A stretch of DNA of 64,000 nucleotides from an uncultured Bacteroides sp. (GCF_963678845.1 NZ_OY787466.1:868001-932000), one strand, 5' to 3'. Counted from the first letter of the stretch, positions 26,636-36,502 are shown. A program made the numbers and translations. Notes: generated from the letters alone by a model not told the origin.

Positions 26636-27146
26636 TTTTTTTGCATTTTTTACTGAAGGCTTGTTTATCTCCAAAAGTAGTAGCATTTTTACAACTTAAA
26701 GAATAAGTCGTTTAGTTTATTTTAAATTTATCTAATTGATACTTACTTCTAGTTGTAGTATGTATATAGCTTGAGACTCTTTTTAAATAACATATAAATA
26801 AAAAAGTCAGATAAAAATATATTGTTTTGGATTAATCGAATTTGATTTTTTATTACTTTTGCAAACTGTAAAATGGAAGCAATAAAGATAAATATAGCTT
26901 TAATAAGCTGCTAAAGCAGCAATCATATCTTAACTAATTGTGTAATTTAGAACCAAACAAATGAAAGCAGTACTTAAATTTGTAATTGCAGCATAGTTAA
27001 CCTCAGCAAACCACAGGTTAATGTTTTGGTAGTTTAGGATGCTTTTCTGAACAGGTTCCTTATTGTCTTAATAAACGGAATAGAACTCATTGATATATTG
27101 TATCAGTGGCTAATTCCTATTACATAAATTACACAAAATATCAATT
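26636..27146. other. Intergenic region before the membrane protein gene
   Basis: 511 bp without a gene. It holds TACTTTTG (26854-26861), a -7-like element on the plus strand. An 11-codon frame, MKAVLKFVIAA, follows near 26961 and stops at TAG. A leader of about 280 nt would then precede the gene at 27147. Nothing else is recognised. Confidence 0.4.
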
Positions 27147-27629
27147 ATGAATTTTAATAATAAAAATCAAATAACCGGCTATCTGTTAGCTGGAGTCATG
27201 CTTCTAGCCTTGTTAAACAGTGCTTACTTTTTTCTGTCAATAGTAAAACTTGGTTTCTTTGAATGGTTGGCTTTTAATGCCTGCTCGCTTTCCATTATTG
27301 TTTATTTGGTATGCTTCATCTGTTTTAAAGTTACTAAAAAGGATTTATTTCTGGCTGTAGCTTTATTGCCGCAATATTATTACGGAACAATGGGCTTGTT
27401 TGTCATGCCTTGGAATGAAGCCAACATATTTGCTCAGGTTACCCATATTATTATTACACTTAATGTGCTGTGGATTTTATTTGTGCTTCTGAAGAATTCC
27501 AAATTTGAATCCATAGGCAAAGGTTTGCTGATCGGAATACTTCTGTTTGTTCCCGTTTTTGCTGTAATACAATCGTATACGCAATTGCACATGGACACGT
27601 TTATGCAAATGCTCCAAAATATAAAATAA
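27147..27629 (+). CDS. Small integral membrane protein, unknown function
   Basis: 160 residues with about five hydrophobic helices (near 10-30, 37-58, 65-80, 90-115 and 125-145), short loops and a short C-terminal tail. It has no signal peptide cleavage site and no recognised catalytic motif. It is followed 78 bp later by the acetyltransferase gene. A degenerate copy of its middle part (27376-27455) is found at 34097-34180, next to the pectate lyase gene. I do not recognise the family. Confidence 0.75.
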   Translation: MNFNNKNQITGYLLAGVMLLALLNSAYFFLSIVKLGFFEWLAFNACSLSIIVYLVCFICFKVTKKDLFLAVALLPQYYYGTMGLFVMPWNEANIFAQVTHIIITLNVLWILFVLLKNSKFESIGKGLLIGILLFVPVFAVIQSYTQLHMDTFMQMLQNIK

Positions 27630-27707
27630 TCGGATATTATTCTCCTTGTAAGCCTTGCAGGGAGAATAATTCTTGCAGATTTATTAATCCTTTAAAATTA
27701 GAAATTT

Positions 27708-28334
27708 ATGCCAAACAATAAATTATTATACCCACGCAAAGACGATAAGACTATGGTTTATCTGAAAAGTTGCGTAAAAAGCCCATTTATAGAAGTGGGC
27801 GATTATTCTTTCTATCACGATTTTGAAAATCCATTGGATTTTGAACATAAATGTGTTTTGTATCATTACCCGTATGTGAATAACGACAGACTGATTATTG
27901 GAAAATATTGTTCCATAGCCTGTGGTGCCAAATTTTTATTTAATGGTGCCAACCATACGCTGGGCTCGCTGTCTACTTATCCTTTTCCCGTATTGGCTGA
28001 GGAGTGGGATTTGCAAACACCGGTAACCAATGCATGGGATAATAAAGGCGATATTGTAATTGGTAATGATGTGTGGATTGGTTTTGAAGCCGTTATCATG
28101 GCTGGTGTTACTATTGGAGATGGAGCAATTATCGGCTCACGTGCAGTGGTTACCAAAGATGTTCCTCCTTACTCCATTGTAGGAGGAACGCCGGCAAAGT
28201 TGATTCGTAAGCGCTTTACCGATGAAGAGATAGATAAGTTGTTGAGGCTAAAGTGGTGGGATTGGGATGAGGAAAAGATCCGGCAAAATATCGACAGGAT
28301 AATGGATGTGAATAAGTTGACTGATTTGATATAA
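27708..28334 (+). CDS. Hexapeptide-repeat O-acetyltransferase (Vat/CatB-like)
   Basis: 208 residues, the length of the xenobiotic acetyltransferase group. Left-handed beta-helix repeats are visible ([53 protein letters not shown]). The loop [15 protein letters not shown] carries the catalytic His (His83). Vat enzymes acetylate streptogramin A and CatB enzymes acetylate chloramphenicol, but many homologues have other or unknown acceptors. Resistance should not be assumed from this sequence alone. The C-terminal helix ([20 protein letters not shown]) is typical. Confidence 0.88.
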   Translation: MPNNKLLYPRKDDKTMVYLKSCVKSPFIEVGDYSFYHDFENPLDFEHKCVLYHYPYVNNDRLIIGKYCSIACGAKFLFNGANHTLGSLSTYPFPVLAEEWDLQTPVTNAWDNKGDIVIGNDVWIGFEAVIMAGVTIGDGAIIGSRAVVTKDVPPYSIVGGTPAKLIRKRFTDEEIDKLLRLKWWDWDEEKIRQNIDRIMDVNKLTDLI

Positions 28335-28359
28335 AGCTATTGATGCAGGTGAATGGCAT

Positions 28360-28500
28360 ATGTGTCAAATATGTCAGGAAATTCTCATGAACGAAGAAAA
28401 TAGGAAGGTTTTAAAGCAATATTATCATGATAAATTGCCAAATGTTATTCTTAAATATAAAATGTTTCGAGAAAAATTTCTAGGTTTTGAAAATAATTAA
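28360..28500 (+). CDS. Small protein with CxxC, possible N-truncated gene
   Basis: 46 residues from ATG at 28360, or a few more if an upstream start is used. It starts MCQICQEILMNEENRKVLKQ and is rich in Lys and Tyr after that. It ends 3 bp before the next ATG, suggesting co-translation with the 91-residue membrane protein. I recognise no family. It may be the tail of a larger decayed gene. Confidence 0.35.
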   Translation: MCQICQEILMNEENRKVLKQYYHDKLPNVILKYKMFREKFLGFENN

Positions 28501-28503
28501 TTT

Positions 28504-28779
28504 ATGAGTTCTAAAATAAGTTTTAGTAAGGGTATTTGGATTATTTCCATATTGACATTTATTGGTATCATTGTTTGCCTCATTTTTCTAGGGAATGATG
28601 CTTTCTTGCAAAAGAATTCTTATGATATTATAAAAATGATATTATTTTTTCTAGTCATATTAACTTTTATTGCGAGTTACTCAAAAGAAACGGGAGTGGA
28701 TGCGGTATGCTATCCATTCTTTTTTTTATCAAAAAATCTACATAATAAATCAAAATATCTACATAATATTATTTCGTAA
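28504..28779 (+). CDS. Small membrane protein, unknown
   Basis: 91 residues with two clear hydrophobic helices (IWIISILTFIGIIVCLIFL near 12-30 and IIKMILFFLVILTFIASY near 42-60). The C-terminal segment is aromatic and then basic (YPFFFLSKNLHNKSKYLH). It follows the 46-residue frame by 3 bp and ends 16 bp before a terminator hairpin. No family is recognised. Confidence 0.5.
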   Translation: MSSKISFSKGIWIISILTFIGIIVCLIFLGNDAFLQKNSYDIIKMILFFLVILTFIASYSKETGVDAVCYPFFFLSKNLHNKSKYLHNIIS

Positions 28780-28794
28780 AAAGATATATTTGTT

Positions 28795-28836
28795 CAAAAC
28801 ATCTGTCTTAAATATTTGTTCTAAACAGATGTTTTG
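28795..28836 (+). terminator. Terminator hairpin before the pectin locus
   Basis: CAAAACATCTGT (28795-28806) pairs with ACAGATGTTTTG (28825-28836) around an 18-nt loop. It separates the accessory genes from the SusC gene at 28874, although it could also act as an attenuator in the SusC leader. Confidence 0.55.
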
Positions 28837-28873
28837 AAAACCTTTAAATTATCCTTAATTTATAACTATAAAA

Positions 28874-31800
28874 ATGCACAATCTTATGAGTCGAAAAATG
28901 CTAGCCAGAATGGCAATTGTATCTCTTTTATTGAGTATCTATTGCCTATCTTCTTTTGCACAGAACCGTTTAGTCTCAGGTGTTGTAACAGATTCTGGTA
29001 ACAACCCGTTAATTGGAGTAAATGTTTCTATCGTTGGAACATCAAGTGGGGCTATTACAGATCTTGATGGAAATTATTCTCTATCTGTTCCGGCAAACGG
29101 AAAACTTAAATTTTCTTTTATTGGTTTTGTAACACAAACTGTGGCTGTAGGAAATCAAACTAAAATCAACATTAAACTCCTTGAAGATGCAAAAAGTCTT
29201 GATGAGGTTGTGGTGATTGGTTATGGTACCGTAAAGAAACGTGACTTAACCGGATCTGTATCTTCTATAAAGGCTGATGAAATAGCAAAAGTTTCTACAA
29301 GTAATGCTATTCAAGCTATGCAGGCAAAAGTACCGGGCCTGGATATCCAACAATCTGATGGACAGTCTGGTTCAGGAATTAAAATGACTCTTCGTGGTAA
29401 CCGTTCTATTTCAGCAGCAAACAGTCCTCTTATTTTAGTTGATGGTGTAGAATATGGTTCTACTATTGATATAAGCCAGTCGGATATTGAATCAATGGAG
29501 ATATTGAAAGATGCATCTTCTACTGCAATTTATGGAACAAAAGGTGCCAATGGAGTTGTTATTATAACGACAAAACGTGGTAAGACTGGTAAAACTCAGG
29601 TTAACTTCAATGCTTATGTTTCTTCAAACAGTCCAACAAATGTTCCACAGGTTATGTATGGAGCAAAAGAAGTTCAACGCCTTATTGATAAAGCTAATTA
29701 TCAAAAAGATACAGCTACTGGGGGGACCTGGGGAGGAAGTAGTCTTAATGCAAAAGATGTATTGACTGAAAGTCTGGCCGATTTTACTGAATATGAAATC
29801 TATCAGGATGGTTCATATACCAATTGGGGAGATCTTATTCTTCAAAATGGCTTGACTCAGAATTATGAAACGTCAGTCTCGGGTGGTAGTGATAAAACAA
29901 ATTTTAATTTGTCTTTAGGAGCTATGTACGAAGAAGGACTGATGAAAAGAGATAATCTTGATCGTTACAATGTGAAAGTAAACATAGATCATAAGCTTAG
30001 CAATATGTTTAAAGTGGGAACAAGTTTATTGTATACATATAAAGATCATAATGCACGTCAGGCAAGTGTATTCTCACAAGCATTAAAAATGACTTCAATA
30101 ACTCATGCTTATACAAAAGAAGGAGTTATTATTCCTCAGCCAAACCCCCGTTATTCTGCACATTGTAACCCTTTACTTGATGAAACAGAAGGGGTATACC
30201 AGCATGATATAGAGACTTCCCGTTTCTTTGGAAATGCATACCTTGAAGCTACTCCATTAAAGGGTTTATTGTTTAAGTCAATGTTTGCAGTAGATCGTAC
30301 CAATGTTCGTGATGGTGAATACCAGGATTATCAAAGCGTAGCTCGTTATCAATCTCCTGGATCAGGTTATATCTCTTCTGACTTTTCAAATAAAACAGGT
30401 TTTACATGGGAGAATACATTGAATTATAATACAAACTTTGGAGGTTCAAAACATGATCTTACAACTTTATTAGGTCATAGTATGAATCAAAGCGTGTACG
30501 AAGTTAACTCAACTTATGGTGACTGTGGAACAGAACATTATTATAAAAGTGCATTTTACGATTTATCAAAGATCACTACTTCAAAAACTACAAGTACTTA
30601 TACCAAACAGGCTATGTTGTCATTTTTTGGCAGATTCAATTATAAGTTTGACGAAAAGTATTTATTAACAGCTTCTGTTCGTGCAGACGGCTCTTCATGC
30701 TTGGCAGATGGACACAAATGGGGATACTTTCCTTCAGTTGCAGCTGGATGGAGAGTTTATGATGAATCGTTTATGGAAGGAACAAAAGACTGGTTATCTA
30801 ACCTGAAACTAAGAGCTTCATGGGGACTCTCAGGAAACGCAGCAGTTGATCCTTACAGTACGCTTACTTCATTAAGTGATTATAATGTTTATTATTATTT
30901 AGGAGCATCAAGTATCGCAGGTAAGGTTCCTAGTACAATGGGTAATAAAGACTTGACTTGGGAAAAAACTTCAGCATACGATATTGGTCTTGATTTTGGC
31001 TTTTTCAATAATCGTATTTCCGGTTCTGTTGACTATTATATTAGTCACACTAGTGATTTGCTTTATTACAAGAACCCACCGGCATCTTCTGTATACCCTA
31101 GTGTTTTGGCAAATATTGGAGAAACAAAAGGACAGGGACTTGAAGTAGCTCTGAATACTTTGATTGTTAAGTCAAAAGATTTTTCATGGGATGTAAACTG
31201 GTCTTATTCAACATCAAAAGATGAAATCACTAAACTGGCTGATGGTATTGAAAGAAATATTAATGGCGTAACAGGACAGATTGTAGGAGAGCCGGTTTCT
31301 ATTTATTATGATTATGAATCAAATGGTTGCTGGAATGTTGGTGAATATGATAGTTATAAAACAGCATGGGCTCAACGCCATCCAGGTGAAACAATTGGTT
31401 ACTTATCAGCTTATGGCGTTCCCGGAACAATAAAGCTTATTGATAGAAATGATGATGGAAAGCTAGATGATAGCGATAAGCGTATATACAAACGTTCTCC
31501 TAAACATTTGTTTGGAATGAATAACACCTTTACTTATAAAGATTTCTCTTTATCAGTATTACTTTATGCGCGTTTAGGCGGTTATATTTCTTATGATATG
31601 AACTCTCAGTTAAATTACGAAACTGCAAACTGGGGTAATCTGGACTACTGGACTTTGAATAATACCAATGCAAAATTCCCAAGCCCTGGTGCTCCTAGTA
31701 CAATATACTCAACTTATGGTTCAGCTTTGAAATATGAAAAGGCCGATTATCTAAAGATTAAAGATGTAACTTTAACCTATAGCATACCTGCTAAGATTGT

Positions 31801-31954
31801 TAATAAAGTGGGTATTCAAAGATTTAAAGTATACGGTTCATTAAAGAACTTCTTTACTTTTAGTGGTATAGATAATTATGACCCTGAACGTGGTGGTTCA
31901 ATTTCTTTCCCATTAGCAAAACAGGTTGTTCTTGGTGTTAATGTTCAATTCTAA
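28874..31954 (+). CDS. SusC-like TonB-dependent outer-membrane transporter
   Basis: 1026 residues. After a signal peptide (ending SSFAQ) comes a carboxypeptidase-regulatory-like domain (GVVTDSGNNPLIGVNVSIVGT, about 35-110). The SusC signature follows (LDEVVVIGYGTVKKRDLTGSV), then the plug and a 22-strand barrel ending in VVLGVNVQF. It has no N-terminal STN domain, so it is not built to signal to a FecR protein, unlike the SusC at 40341. It forms the import pore with the SusD encoded 8 bp downstream. Next to the PL1 lyase it is expected to import pectin-derived oligosaccharides. Confidence 0.96.
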   Translation: MHNLMSRKMLARMAIVSLLLSIYCLSSFAQNRLVSGVVTDSGNNPLIGVNVSIVGTSSGAITDLDGNYSLSVPANGKLKFSFIGFVTQTVAVGNQTKINIKLLEDAKSLDEVVVIGYGTVKKRDLTGSVSSIKADEIAKVSTSNAIQAMQAKVPGLDIQQSDGQSGSGIKMTLRGNRSISAANSPLILVDGVEYGSTIDISQSDIESMEILKDASSTAIYGTKGANGVVIITTKRGKTGKTQVNFNAYVSSNSPTNVPQVMYGAKEVQRLIDKANYQKDTATGGTWGGSSLNAKDVLTESLADFTEYEIYQDGSYTNWGDLILQNGLTQNYETSVSGGSDKTNFNLSLGAMYEEGLMKRDNLDRYNVKVNIDHKLSNMFKVGTSLLYTYKDHNARQASVFSQALKMTSITHAYTKEGVIIPQPNPRYSAHCNPLLDETEGVYQHDIETSRFFGNAYLEATPLKGLLFKSMFAVDRTNVRDGEYQDYQSVARYQSPGSGYISSDFSNKTGFTWENTLNYNTNFGGSKHDLTTLLGHSMNQSVYEVNSTYGDCGTEHYYKSAFYDLSKITTSKTTSTYTKQAMLSFFGRFNYKFDEKYLLTASVRADGSSCLADGHKWGYFPSVAAGWRVYDESFMEGTKDWLSNLKLRASWGLSGNAAVDPYSTLTSLSDYNVYYYLGASSIAGKVPSTMGNKDLTWEKTSAYDIGLDFGFFNNRISGSVDYYISHTSDLLYYKNPPASSVYPSVLANIGETKGQGLEVALNTLIVKSKDFSWDVNWSYSTSKDEITKLADGIERNINGVTGQIVGEPVSIYYDYESNGCWNVGEYDSYKTAWAQRHPGETIGYLSAYGVPGTIKLIDRNDDGKLDDSDKRIYKRSPKHLFGMNNTFTYKDFSLSVLLYARLGGYISYDMNSQLNYETANWGNLDYWTLNNTNAKFPSPGAPSTIYSTYGSALKYEKADYLKIKDVTLTYSIPAKIVNKVGIQRFKVYGSLKNFFTFSGIDNYDPERGGSISFPLAKQVVLGVNVQF

Positions 31955-31962
31955 ATAAAAAA

Positions 31963-33987
31963 ATGATTATGAAAAAAATAATATATATTCTTTTGGCAGC
32001 TTCATCTTTCATGTTAAGCACAACTTCTTGTGCTGATTTTCTGGAAGAAGACAATAAGGTAGGTCAAACTGCCGATCTTTCCTATGCAACCTCTTCGGGT
32101 ATTCAGGGACTGGTATCTTCCTGCTACAGTTTTGCTCGTGGTTGGTATGGAAAAGAGGCAGGATTAGGACTTTCTGAGATGGGTACTGACTTGTTCTATT
32201 ATGGCTATGATAACAAGCAAAAATCATTGAATTCATACAATATTGCTGCTCAGAGTCTGGATGGTAATTCAAGCGATAATGCTTGTCTTGATCATTACTG
32301 GGAACTTTTCTATAGTGCAGTCGATGTGTGTAACAATGCTCTTTATTATTTACCTCAGAATAAGGTGATTTCTGAGACCTTGCATAATCAGTATATGGGT
32401 GAAGCTTATTTCCTACGTGCATTTTACTATCTGCATATGGTAAGTATCTGGGGACCGATTCCATATAACAGTCAGCCAATAACTGAAATAGTAACTAATC
32501 CTACTCGTGTTTCTGAAGAAGTTATTTATAGTAATATACTTTCTGATCTTGATAATTCAATTGCTGCATTCGAAACAGCAAACTATAAAGTTAAAACAGA
32601 TGGTCGTGCAAATTATTGGGCTGCCAAAGCTTTAAAAGCACGTACGCTGCTTTATGCTGCATCGTGGTTAGGTAAGAACAGTATCACAACTAATAGTAAT
32701 TATTCAGGAAAAGATCTTTATGCGTTAGCTCAGGCAGAAGCTGAGGCTGTTATGGGTAGCGGTGTTGCTTCTTTTTATACAAATTATGCTGATACATGGT
32801 CTATGGCTAACGAAGATATTACAAAGAACAAAGAATCTATTTGGGGAGTTGCGTATTCGCCGGATATTGCAACTACTACAAATTGTATTCCTTACAGATA
32901 CAAAAAAGATTCAAGTGGTAATAAATTGGAGTACAATTCATTGATTACACGTACCGGATATAGCCGTGGAGGTAGTGCGATGTTATTAATGTTTGTTTCT
33001 ATGTGGAATAATGGTGCAACAGATTTAGGTGGTGATGGAAAAGAAGTATTTGTTCGTGTAGGAACTACAGCTACATCACATTTCGTAAAGAATACTGTTA
33101 CCGGAACTTCTGTTGATGTATCTTCTGCCTATTCTCCTTACGGACGTGGATTTACCCGTTATTTACCATCACTTTATTTGTGGAACCTTTTGGAAGAACA
33201 TCGCACAACCGACCAGCGTACTGCTGCAACATTGCTTGATGCTTATACTATTGCTCCGGGGTTGGAAGGAAGTTCTACAAAATATAAAGCAATGAAGGAT
33301 ACAGCAATCTATTATTGTCATCTGGATGGAACTTCTGCGGAAGGACAAGCTAAACAGGCATGGGCTAAAAATCGTTACCGCATTCAGTTTATGAGCGGTG
33401 GTGATATTCCTGTATATACATCTTCTGATCCGGCTACTGCAAAACCAACAGAGGCTGCAAAAGTAAGTTCTGATGTATACAAAGACGGCAGATATAATTC
33501 ATATAAGATTGCTGGATGGTGCTCATATCCTGGAATCAAAAAGTTCCTTGATAATGTATATGATTCTAATTATCCAACATGGGATATTTCCAGCCGTGAT
33601 GCTGTTGTTCTTCGTCTGGCAGAAATGTATTTAATAAAGGCCGAATGTCAGCTTTATACTGCAAGTGGAGGTGCCGCAATGTCTACTATCAATGCACTCC
33701 GTCAGGTTCGTGCAATTAATGGAAAAGATAATTCATTGAGTGGAACTGCTACACTAGAAACCGTTCTTCAGGAACGTGCTATTGAACTTTGTGGAGAACA
33801 ACAGCGCTGGTTTGATTTGAAACGAACTCATACATTGATTGATCATGTGAAGAAATATAATGCACAGGCATCCGGACAGATTAAAGAGAATCATTATTTA
33901 CGTCCAATACCTCAGTCTCAGATTGATGCAGTAACTAATTTCTCTTCAGCATCGGGTCAGGGATTCTGGCAGAATACTGGTTATTAA
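31963..33987 (+). CDS. SusD/RagB-like surface glycan-binding lipoprotein
   Basis: 674 residues, long for the family. The lipobox is in MLSTTSCADFLEED. Typical stretches are YMGEAYFLRAFYYLHMVSIWGPIPY, RANYWAAKALKARTLLYAASW, and the C-terminal RDAVVLRLAEMYLIKAECQLY and LQERAIELCGEQQRWFDLKRT. It acts as the lid and glycan binder of the SusC pore encoded just upstream. A terminator follows 38 bp after the stop. Confidence 0.95.
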   Translation: MIMKKIIYILLAASSFMLSTTSCADFLEEDNKVGQTADLSYATSSGIQGLVSSCYSFARGWYGKEAGLGLSEMGTDLFYYGYDNKQKSLNSYNIAAQSLDGNSSDNACLDHYWELFYSAVDVCNNALYYLPQNKVISETLHNQYMGEAYFLRAFYYLHMVSIWGPIPYNSQPITEIVTNPTRVSEEVIYSNILSDLDNSIAAFETANYKVKTDGRANYWAAKALKARTLLYAASWLGKNSITTNSNYSGKDLYALAQAEAEAVMGSGVASFYTNYADTWSMANEDITKNKESIWGVAYSPDIATTTNCIPYRYKKDSSGNKLEYNSLITRTGYSRGGSAMLLMFVSMWNNGATDLGGDGKEVFVRVGTTATSHFVKNTVTGTSVDVSSAYSPYGRGFTRYLPSLYLWNLLEEHRTTDQRTAATLLDAYTIAPGLEGSSTKYKAMKDTAIYYCHLDGTSAEGQAKQAWAKNRYRIQFMSGGDIPVYTSSDPATAKPTEAAKVSSDVYKDGRYNSYKIAGWCSYPGIKKFLDNVYDSNYPTWDISSRDAVVLRLAEMYLIKAECQLYTASGGAAMSTINALRQVRAINGKDNSLSGTATLETVLQERAIELCGEQQRWFDLKRTHTLIDHVKKYNAQASGQIKENHYLRPIPQSQIDAVTNFSSASGQGFWQNTGY

Positions 33988-34025
33988 TAAAAAACAATAA
34001 GTCTAAATTTGTTTTGAAAAGTGAG

Positions 34026-34054
34026 GAGGCTGTGAATGTGATATTCACAGCCTC
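34026..34054 (+). terminator. Terminator of the SusC-SusD operon
   Basis: GAGGCTGTGAAT (34026-34037) with its complement at 34043-34054, a 12-bp perfect stem with a 5-nt loop. T-rich sequence follows loosely. Confidence 0.7.
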
Positions 34055-34096
34055 TGTTCTTGAAAAATAAAACCTTAGTTTTACTATACTTTGGCG

Positions 34097-34180
34097 TGAT
34101 ATTTCTTAATAATTATGGATTGTTTTTCATGCCATGAAATGAATCCAACAAGTTTGCACAAATCACTCATATTATACTAA
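34097..34180 (+). pseudogene. Remnant of a membrane protein gene (homologue of the gene at 27147)
   Basis: The segment from about 34115 matches 27391-27455 (shared words include TCATGCC, GAATG/AAATG, CCAACA, TTTGC and CATATTAT) at roughly 70-75% identity by eye. The frame is broken, as it contains TGA where the intact gene has TGG. Only this middle piece survives, inside the gap between SusD and pectate lyase. The rest of the gap 33988-34293 shows no gene. Confidence 0.6.
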
Positions 34181-34293
34181 TGACCGCGCAAGCAAAAAAA
34201 ACTCACATTAGTTTTTTCTAATAATTGATTACATACAGGGTTATAAGACGTCTTAAAGGTATATTGAAGTGTGAACTTTATTAAATTCAAACA

Positions 34294-36006
34294 ATGAAAA
34301 AAAATGTATTAACTGTTGCGTTGCTATCTGCATTACTGGCAGCACAACAAGTGAGGGCGCAGTATCCTGTAGTACCTGACAGCATTAAGAAAAGATCGGA
34401 AGCAATGCTGAAAGAAGCTGAAGAACGTTCAGATGTTGCCTGGCAAAAGGCTTTGCCTGTAATTAACGAAGAAGCCAAACACGGAAAACCTTATATTGAT
34501 TGGGCTGCCCGTCCAATAGATTTGCCGCAGGCCAAGATTCCTGCATTTCCAGGTGCAATGGGGGGTGGCGAATTTACTTTTGGTGGTCGTGGCGGTAAAG
34601 TTATTACTGTAACCAGTCTGGCCGATAGTGGTCCGGGTACATTCCGTGAGGCTTGCGAAACAGGTGGTGCGCGTATTATTGTATTTAATATAGCGGGTAT
34701 TATTCACCTTAAAACTCCAGTAATTATCCGTGCTCCATATATTACTATTGCCGGACAGACTGCTCCGGGCGATGGTGTTTGTATTGCCGGTGAAACTGTT
34801 TGGGCAAATACTCACGATGTTGTGGTGCGCCACATGCGTTTCCGTCGTGGAGCAACAGATGTAGGTCGCCGTGACGATGCATTTGGTGGTGATCCTATTG
34901 GTAACATCATGATCGACCACTGTTCTTGTTCATGGGGGCTTGATGAAAATATTTCATTCTATCGCCATATGTTTGATCCTAAGAATGGACGTCCTCAGGA
35001 TAAACTTCCTACAGTGAATGTAACCATACAGAATACTATTTCTGCTCAGGGGCTTGATACTTACAATCATGCTTTTGGTAGCACAATTGGTGGTGAGAAC
35101 TGTTCTTTCATGAGGAACTTGTGGGCTGATAATGCCGGACGTAACCCGTCAATAGGATGGAATGGTATATTCAACTTTGCCAATAATGTGATATATAACT
35201 GGTTGCATCGCACGGTTGATGGAGGAGATTATACTGCAATGTATAATATTATAAACAACTATTATAAGCCGGGACCTGCCACTCCTAAAGATGCACTTGT
35301 TGGTCACCGCATCATTGAACCTCAGTCTGCCGGACGTAGCAAGCTTGATCATGCTAAATTTGGAAGACTTTATGTGGTAGGTAACATTATGGAAGGAAAC
35401 GACCAGGTTACTAAAGATAACTGGAATGGTGGAGTACAATTAAGAGAATTGAAGGGAGCACAAATTAGCCAGGAAGATGCAGAAAAGAACTATTTCCCTT
35501 TAATGAAAGTTGATGAACCGTTTACTATGCCTCAGTTCCCTATTATGTCAGCTAATGAAGCTTATAACTATGTTCTTGATAATGCCGGAGCTAATTTCCC
35601 TAAAAGAGATATAATTGATGAACGTATTATTCACCAAGTGCGTACAGGTGAAGTTTACTATGATAAGAAAGCTGACTCTAAAACATACTTTCAATTTAAA
35701 TACCGCAAGCTTCAGCCAGACTCATATAAGCTAGGCATTATTACCGATATAAGTCAGGTGGGTGGTTATCCTCAATACAAAGGTAAACCTTACAAAGACA
35801 GTGATGGCGATGGTATGCCCGATGCATGGGAGATCAAGTATGGACTGAATCCTCACGACGCTTCTGATGCAAACGGTGACTTAAGTGGTGATGGTTATAC
35901 AAACATTGAAAAATATATCAATGGTATTGACCCAACTAAAAAGGTTGACTGGAAAGATTCTAAAAACAACCACGATACTTTGGTTGGCAAGAAGAGCCTA
36001 TACTAA
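34294..36006 (+). CDS. Secreted pectate lyase, PL1 family
   Basis: 570 residues with a signal peptide (MKKNVLTVALLSALLAAQQVRAQ). The parallel beta-helix starts at about 85 with PAFPGAMGGGEFTFGGRGG and VTSLADSGPGTFREAC. It continues with the family motif RRDDAFGGD and IMIDHCSCSWGLDEN, and NHAFGSTIGGENCSFMRN. The C-terminal part (about 500-550) has calcium-binding repeats, DSDGDGMPDAWEIKYGLNPH and DLSGDGYTNIEKYING. It cleaves polygalacturonan by beta-elimination outside the cell or in the periplasm. It stands 306 bp after SusD with its own terminator, and supplies the enzyme of this small pectin locus. Confidence 0.92.
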   Translation: MKKNVLTVALLSALLAAQQVRAQYPVVPDSIKKRSEAMLKEAEERSDVAWQKALPVINEEAKHGKPYIDWAARPIDLPQAKIPAFPGAMGGGEFTFGGRGGKVITVTSLADSGPGTFREACETGGARIIVFNIAGIIHLKTPVIIRAPYITIAGQTAPGDGVCIAGETVWANTHDVVVRHMRFRRGATDVGRRDDAFGGDPIGNIMIDHCSCSWGLDENISFYRHMFDPKNGRPQDKLPTVNVTIQNTISAQGLDTYNHAFGSTIGGENCSFMRNLWADNAGRNPSIGWNGIFNFANNVIYNWLHRTVDGGDYTAMYNIINNYYKPGPATPKDALVGHRIIEPQSAGRSKLDHAKFGRLYVVGNIMEGNDQVTKDNWNGGVQLRELKGAQISQEDAEKNYFPLMKVDEPFTMPQFPIMSANEAYNYVLDNAGANFPKRDIIDERIIHQVRTGEVYYDKKADSKTYFQFKYRKLQPDSYKLGIITDISQVGGYPQYKGKPYKDSDGDGMPDAWEIKYGLNPHDASDANGDLSGDGYTNIEKYINGIDPTKKVDWKDSKNNHDTLVGKKSLY

Positions 36007-36052
36007 AAAGCTCAGACAGGTTCTTGGTAAAAGGCCTGAATCTCAAAATACA

Positions 36053-36086
36053 ATGCCTGCTTTTATTTATACGTAAAAGCAGGCAT
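36053..36086 (+). terminator. Terminator of the pectate lyase gene
   Basis: ATGCCTGCTTTT (36053-36064) with its complement at 36075-36086, a 10-nt loop, then TTTTAAT. It lies 47 bp after the stop. Confidence 0.8.
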
Positions 36087-36153
36087 TTTTAATATCTGCT
36101 ATTTGCCTCCTCTCATTTTTCGCTGACTTTAGTTTGTAATCAGAGTAATTTAG

Positions 36154-36266
36154 TAGCAGATACTTCTAAAATGTAGCAGATAAATGTTTGTTTAGTAGCA
36201 GATGTTTTTATAATAATTAAATGTAAGTGCTTGTTATATAATGTTTTATTGTATTCTAGTGGCAGA
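36154..36266 (+). repeat. TAGCAGA direct repeats before the histidine kinase gene
   Basis: TAGCAGA at 36154, 36174 and 36196, with the variant TGGCAGA at 36260. Steps are 20, 22 and 64 bp, about one, one and three times 21. All copies face the same way. Possible regulator-binding sites, about 290-400 bp before the kinase start. Confidence 0.5.
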
Positions 36267-36316
36267 TGGTGGAGATAAATCCTTACTTTTTAAATTATTG
36301 GAGAGTGTTTGCTAGT

Positions 36317-36351
36317 TTATTGGTTAATGGATTACAGCCATTAACCAATAA
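36317..36351. repeat. 14-bp perfect inverted repeat
   Basis: TTATTGGTTAATGG (36317-36330) and its exact complement (36338-36351) with a 7-nt loop. No T-run follows on the plus strand. It may be an operator or the end of an unseen transcript. The remainder of 36087-36553 shows no gene. Confidence 0.6.
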
Positions 36352-36494
36352 ATAATTGAAAAACTCCTGTCAGATTTTTTATAACCTGGAATACAAATTT
36401 TGCTATTAGAAATTGTAGGAACCTTTAATTTAAGTGAAACCTTATGCGAAAGATTTATCTGGATAACTTTAATAGAATTATAAATATTTAATTT

Positions 36495-36502
36495 TATCTT
36501 TG
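36495..36502 (+). promoter_or_regulatory. -7 element before the histidine kinase gene
   Basis: TATCTTTG matches TAnnTTTG, 52-59 bp before the ATG at 36554. The -33 is unclear. Confidence 0.45.

Noticed and set aside
27708..28334. Confirmed streptogramin or chloramphenicol resistance gene
   Set aside because: Fold and catalytic His fit the family, but many homologues have other substrates. Sequence reading alone cannot show resistance.
32009..32479. Minus-strand frame of 156 codons inside the SusD gene
   Set aside because: Fully overlapped by a clear SusD gene. Its translation has no domain-like features.
34429..34920. Long minus-strand open frame inside the pectate lyase gene
   Set aside because: It lies fully within a well-supported gene and has a low-complexity composition (Thr/Asn-rich), a typical shadow frame.
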